Source of the DNA: Christensenellaceae bacterium
GTDB taxonomy: Bacteria > Bacillota > Clostridia > Christensenellales > UBA1750
NCBI GenBank assembly: GCA_031287285.1
Contig: JAITTC010000182.1
Location: 1 to 6,100, forward strand
Reading direction: 5' to 3'
Length of the DNA: 6,100 nucleotides
Part shown: positions 5,351 through 6,100 of the stretch, one piece after another
Position numbering within the stretch: the stretch's first letter is position 1
Layout of the letters: each line of letters begins with the position of its first letter
The notes under the pieces: generated by a model
Seen by the model: the letters and a program-made list of their open reading frames with translations, nothing else
Told to the model about the DNA's origin: nothing
Database searches by the model: none
Program-made: the position numbers and the translations under genes

Positions 5351-6100
5351 AAACCAAGCCCTTTTCCGCCCCTTACGCGGTGTGGATGCTGCTCTTTACC
5401 ATCGCGCCCATCGCCCTGGTGGCCGTCTACTCCTTCACCACGAATGACGGAGCCTTTACCTTGCAGAACATGGCGGACTTTCTAGATCCCATCTACATCA
5501 CGGTTCTGCTGCGCTCGCTGGGCATCGCGCTGCTTTGCACGCTGATTTGCCTGCTGGTCGGCTACCCGGCGGCCTACGTCTTAGCGCAAAAGGATTTTGA
5601 CAAAAAGGGAGTCCTCGTCCTGCTCTTCGTCATCCCCATGTGGATGAACTTCCTCCTGCGCACCTACGCCTGGCTTACGCTGCTTGAATCCAACGGCCTC
5701 ATCACCTCTACCGTCAATCACATCATCGTTTTCTTTGGCGGCAAGGGCGATTTAAGGCTGCTCTACAGCTACGGCGCGGTTCTGATGGGCATGGTTTATA
5801 ACTACCTTCCCTTCATGGTTTTACCCCTTTATACCGTGCTTTGCAAGATGGACCAGCGCGTGATCGAGGCTGCCGAGGATTTGGGCGCGAACCGCAAGCA
5901 GGTCTTTTTGCGCGTGGTCTTTCCGCTTTCGGTGCCGGGCATCGCATCGGGGGTTACGATGGTCTTCATGCCAGCCATCACCACCTTCGTCATTTCCAGA
6001 CTGCTGGGCGGGGCGCAATTCAAGCTTTTTGGCGATCTGATCGAGCAGCAGTTCCTCTTCACGGGGGACTGGAATTTCGGCTCCGCCATGTCGCTGATCA
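5347..6100 (+). CDS. potB: Spermidine/putrescine ABC transporter permease PotB, first 251 residues (runs off right edge)
   Basis: Inner-membrane channel subunit that pairs with PotC and docks on PotA. The start is GTG, overlapping the potA stop by 3 nt. Visible membrane segments are at about residues 11-30, 52-80, 88-113, 140-164 and 195-220, typical of the binding-protein-dependent permease fold. The cytoplasmic coupling loop is clear: EAAEDLGA (174-181) followed by FPLSVPGI (192-199), matching the EAA...G...LP motif that contacts the ATPase. PMWMNFLLRTYAW (97-109) is characteristic of PotB-like permeases. PotB is usually 275-285 aa, so only about 30 residues are missing. No frame disruption is seen. 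potC and potD are expected next. Confidence 0.94.
   Translation, partial: MKTKPFSAPYAVWMLLFTIAPIALVAVYSFTTNDGAFTLQNMADFLDPIYITVLLRSLGIALLCTLICLLVGYPAAYVLAQKDFDKKGVLVLLFVIPMWMNFLLRTYAWLTLLESNGLITSTVNHIIVFFGGKGDLRLLYSYGAVLMGMVYNYLPFMVLPLYTVLCKMDQRVIEAAEDLGANRKQVFLRVVFPLSVPGIASGVTMVFMPAITTFVISRLLGGAQFKLFGDLIEQQFLFTGDWNFGSAMSLI

Overview
The window is GC-rich and densely coded. It reads as chromosomal DNA from an endospore-forming Firmicute, probably a GC-rich member of the Clostridia. The main reason is a recognisable SpoIIE, the sporulation phosphatase found in endospore formers. Near-consensus sigma-A type promoters, strong AGGAGG-like ribosome binding sites and a low-GC-style pot operon led by an XRE-cupin regulator agree with this. 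The genus cannot be fixed from the sequence.

Left half, minus strand (about 1-3500). Reading in the direction of transcription, the order is spoIIE (3420-1351), a signal recognition particle RNA gene with its own strong promoter (promoter 1287-1316, RNA about 1267-1098), a hairpin that may end that RNA (1055-1082), a small ArsC/Spx-fold protein (1021-668), and thioredoxin reductase trxB (662 to beyond the left edge). The ArsC-like gene and trxB are 5 nt apart and probably form a redox-related transcription unit.

Divergent control region (3421-3713). On the minus strand there is a candidate Spo0A-controlled spoIIE promoter: an exact 0A-box core lies at the -35 position and a second 0A-like box lies upstream. 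On the plus strand there is a TTGACA-17-TCTAAT promoter for the regulator gene, followed in the leader by two near-identical inverted repeats whose centres are 63 bp apart. These repeats are the most intriguing unexplained signal here and are probably the regulator's own operators.

Right half, plus strand (3714-6100). A PuuR-like XRE-cupin regulator (3714-4256), potA (4289-5350) and the start of potB (5347 to beyond the right edge) make up the promoter-proximal part of a spermidine/putrescine ABC transporter operon. potC and potD would be expected to the right of the window. The regulator probably senses polyamines, or a related small molecule, through its cupin domain and sets import.

I see no mobile elements, tRNAs, CRISPR arrays or prophage genes. 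I do not see an obviously new system. The points most worth following up are the paired operators, the Cys-to-Asn ArsC homologue next to trxB, the unusually long SRP RNA without an evident Alu domain, and the SpoIIE with a short central region.
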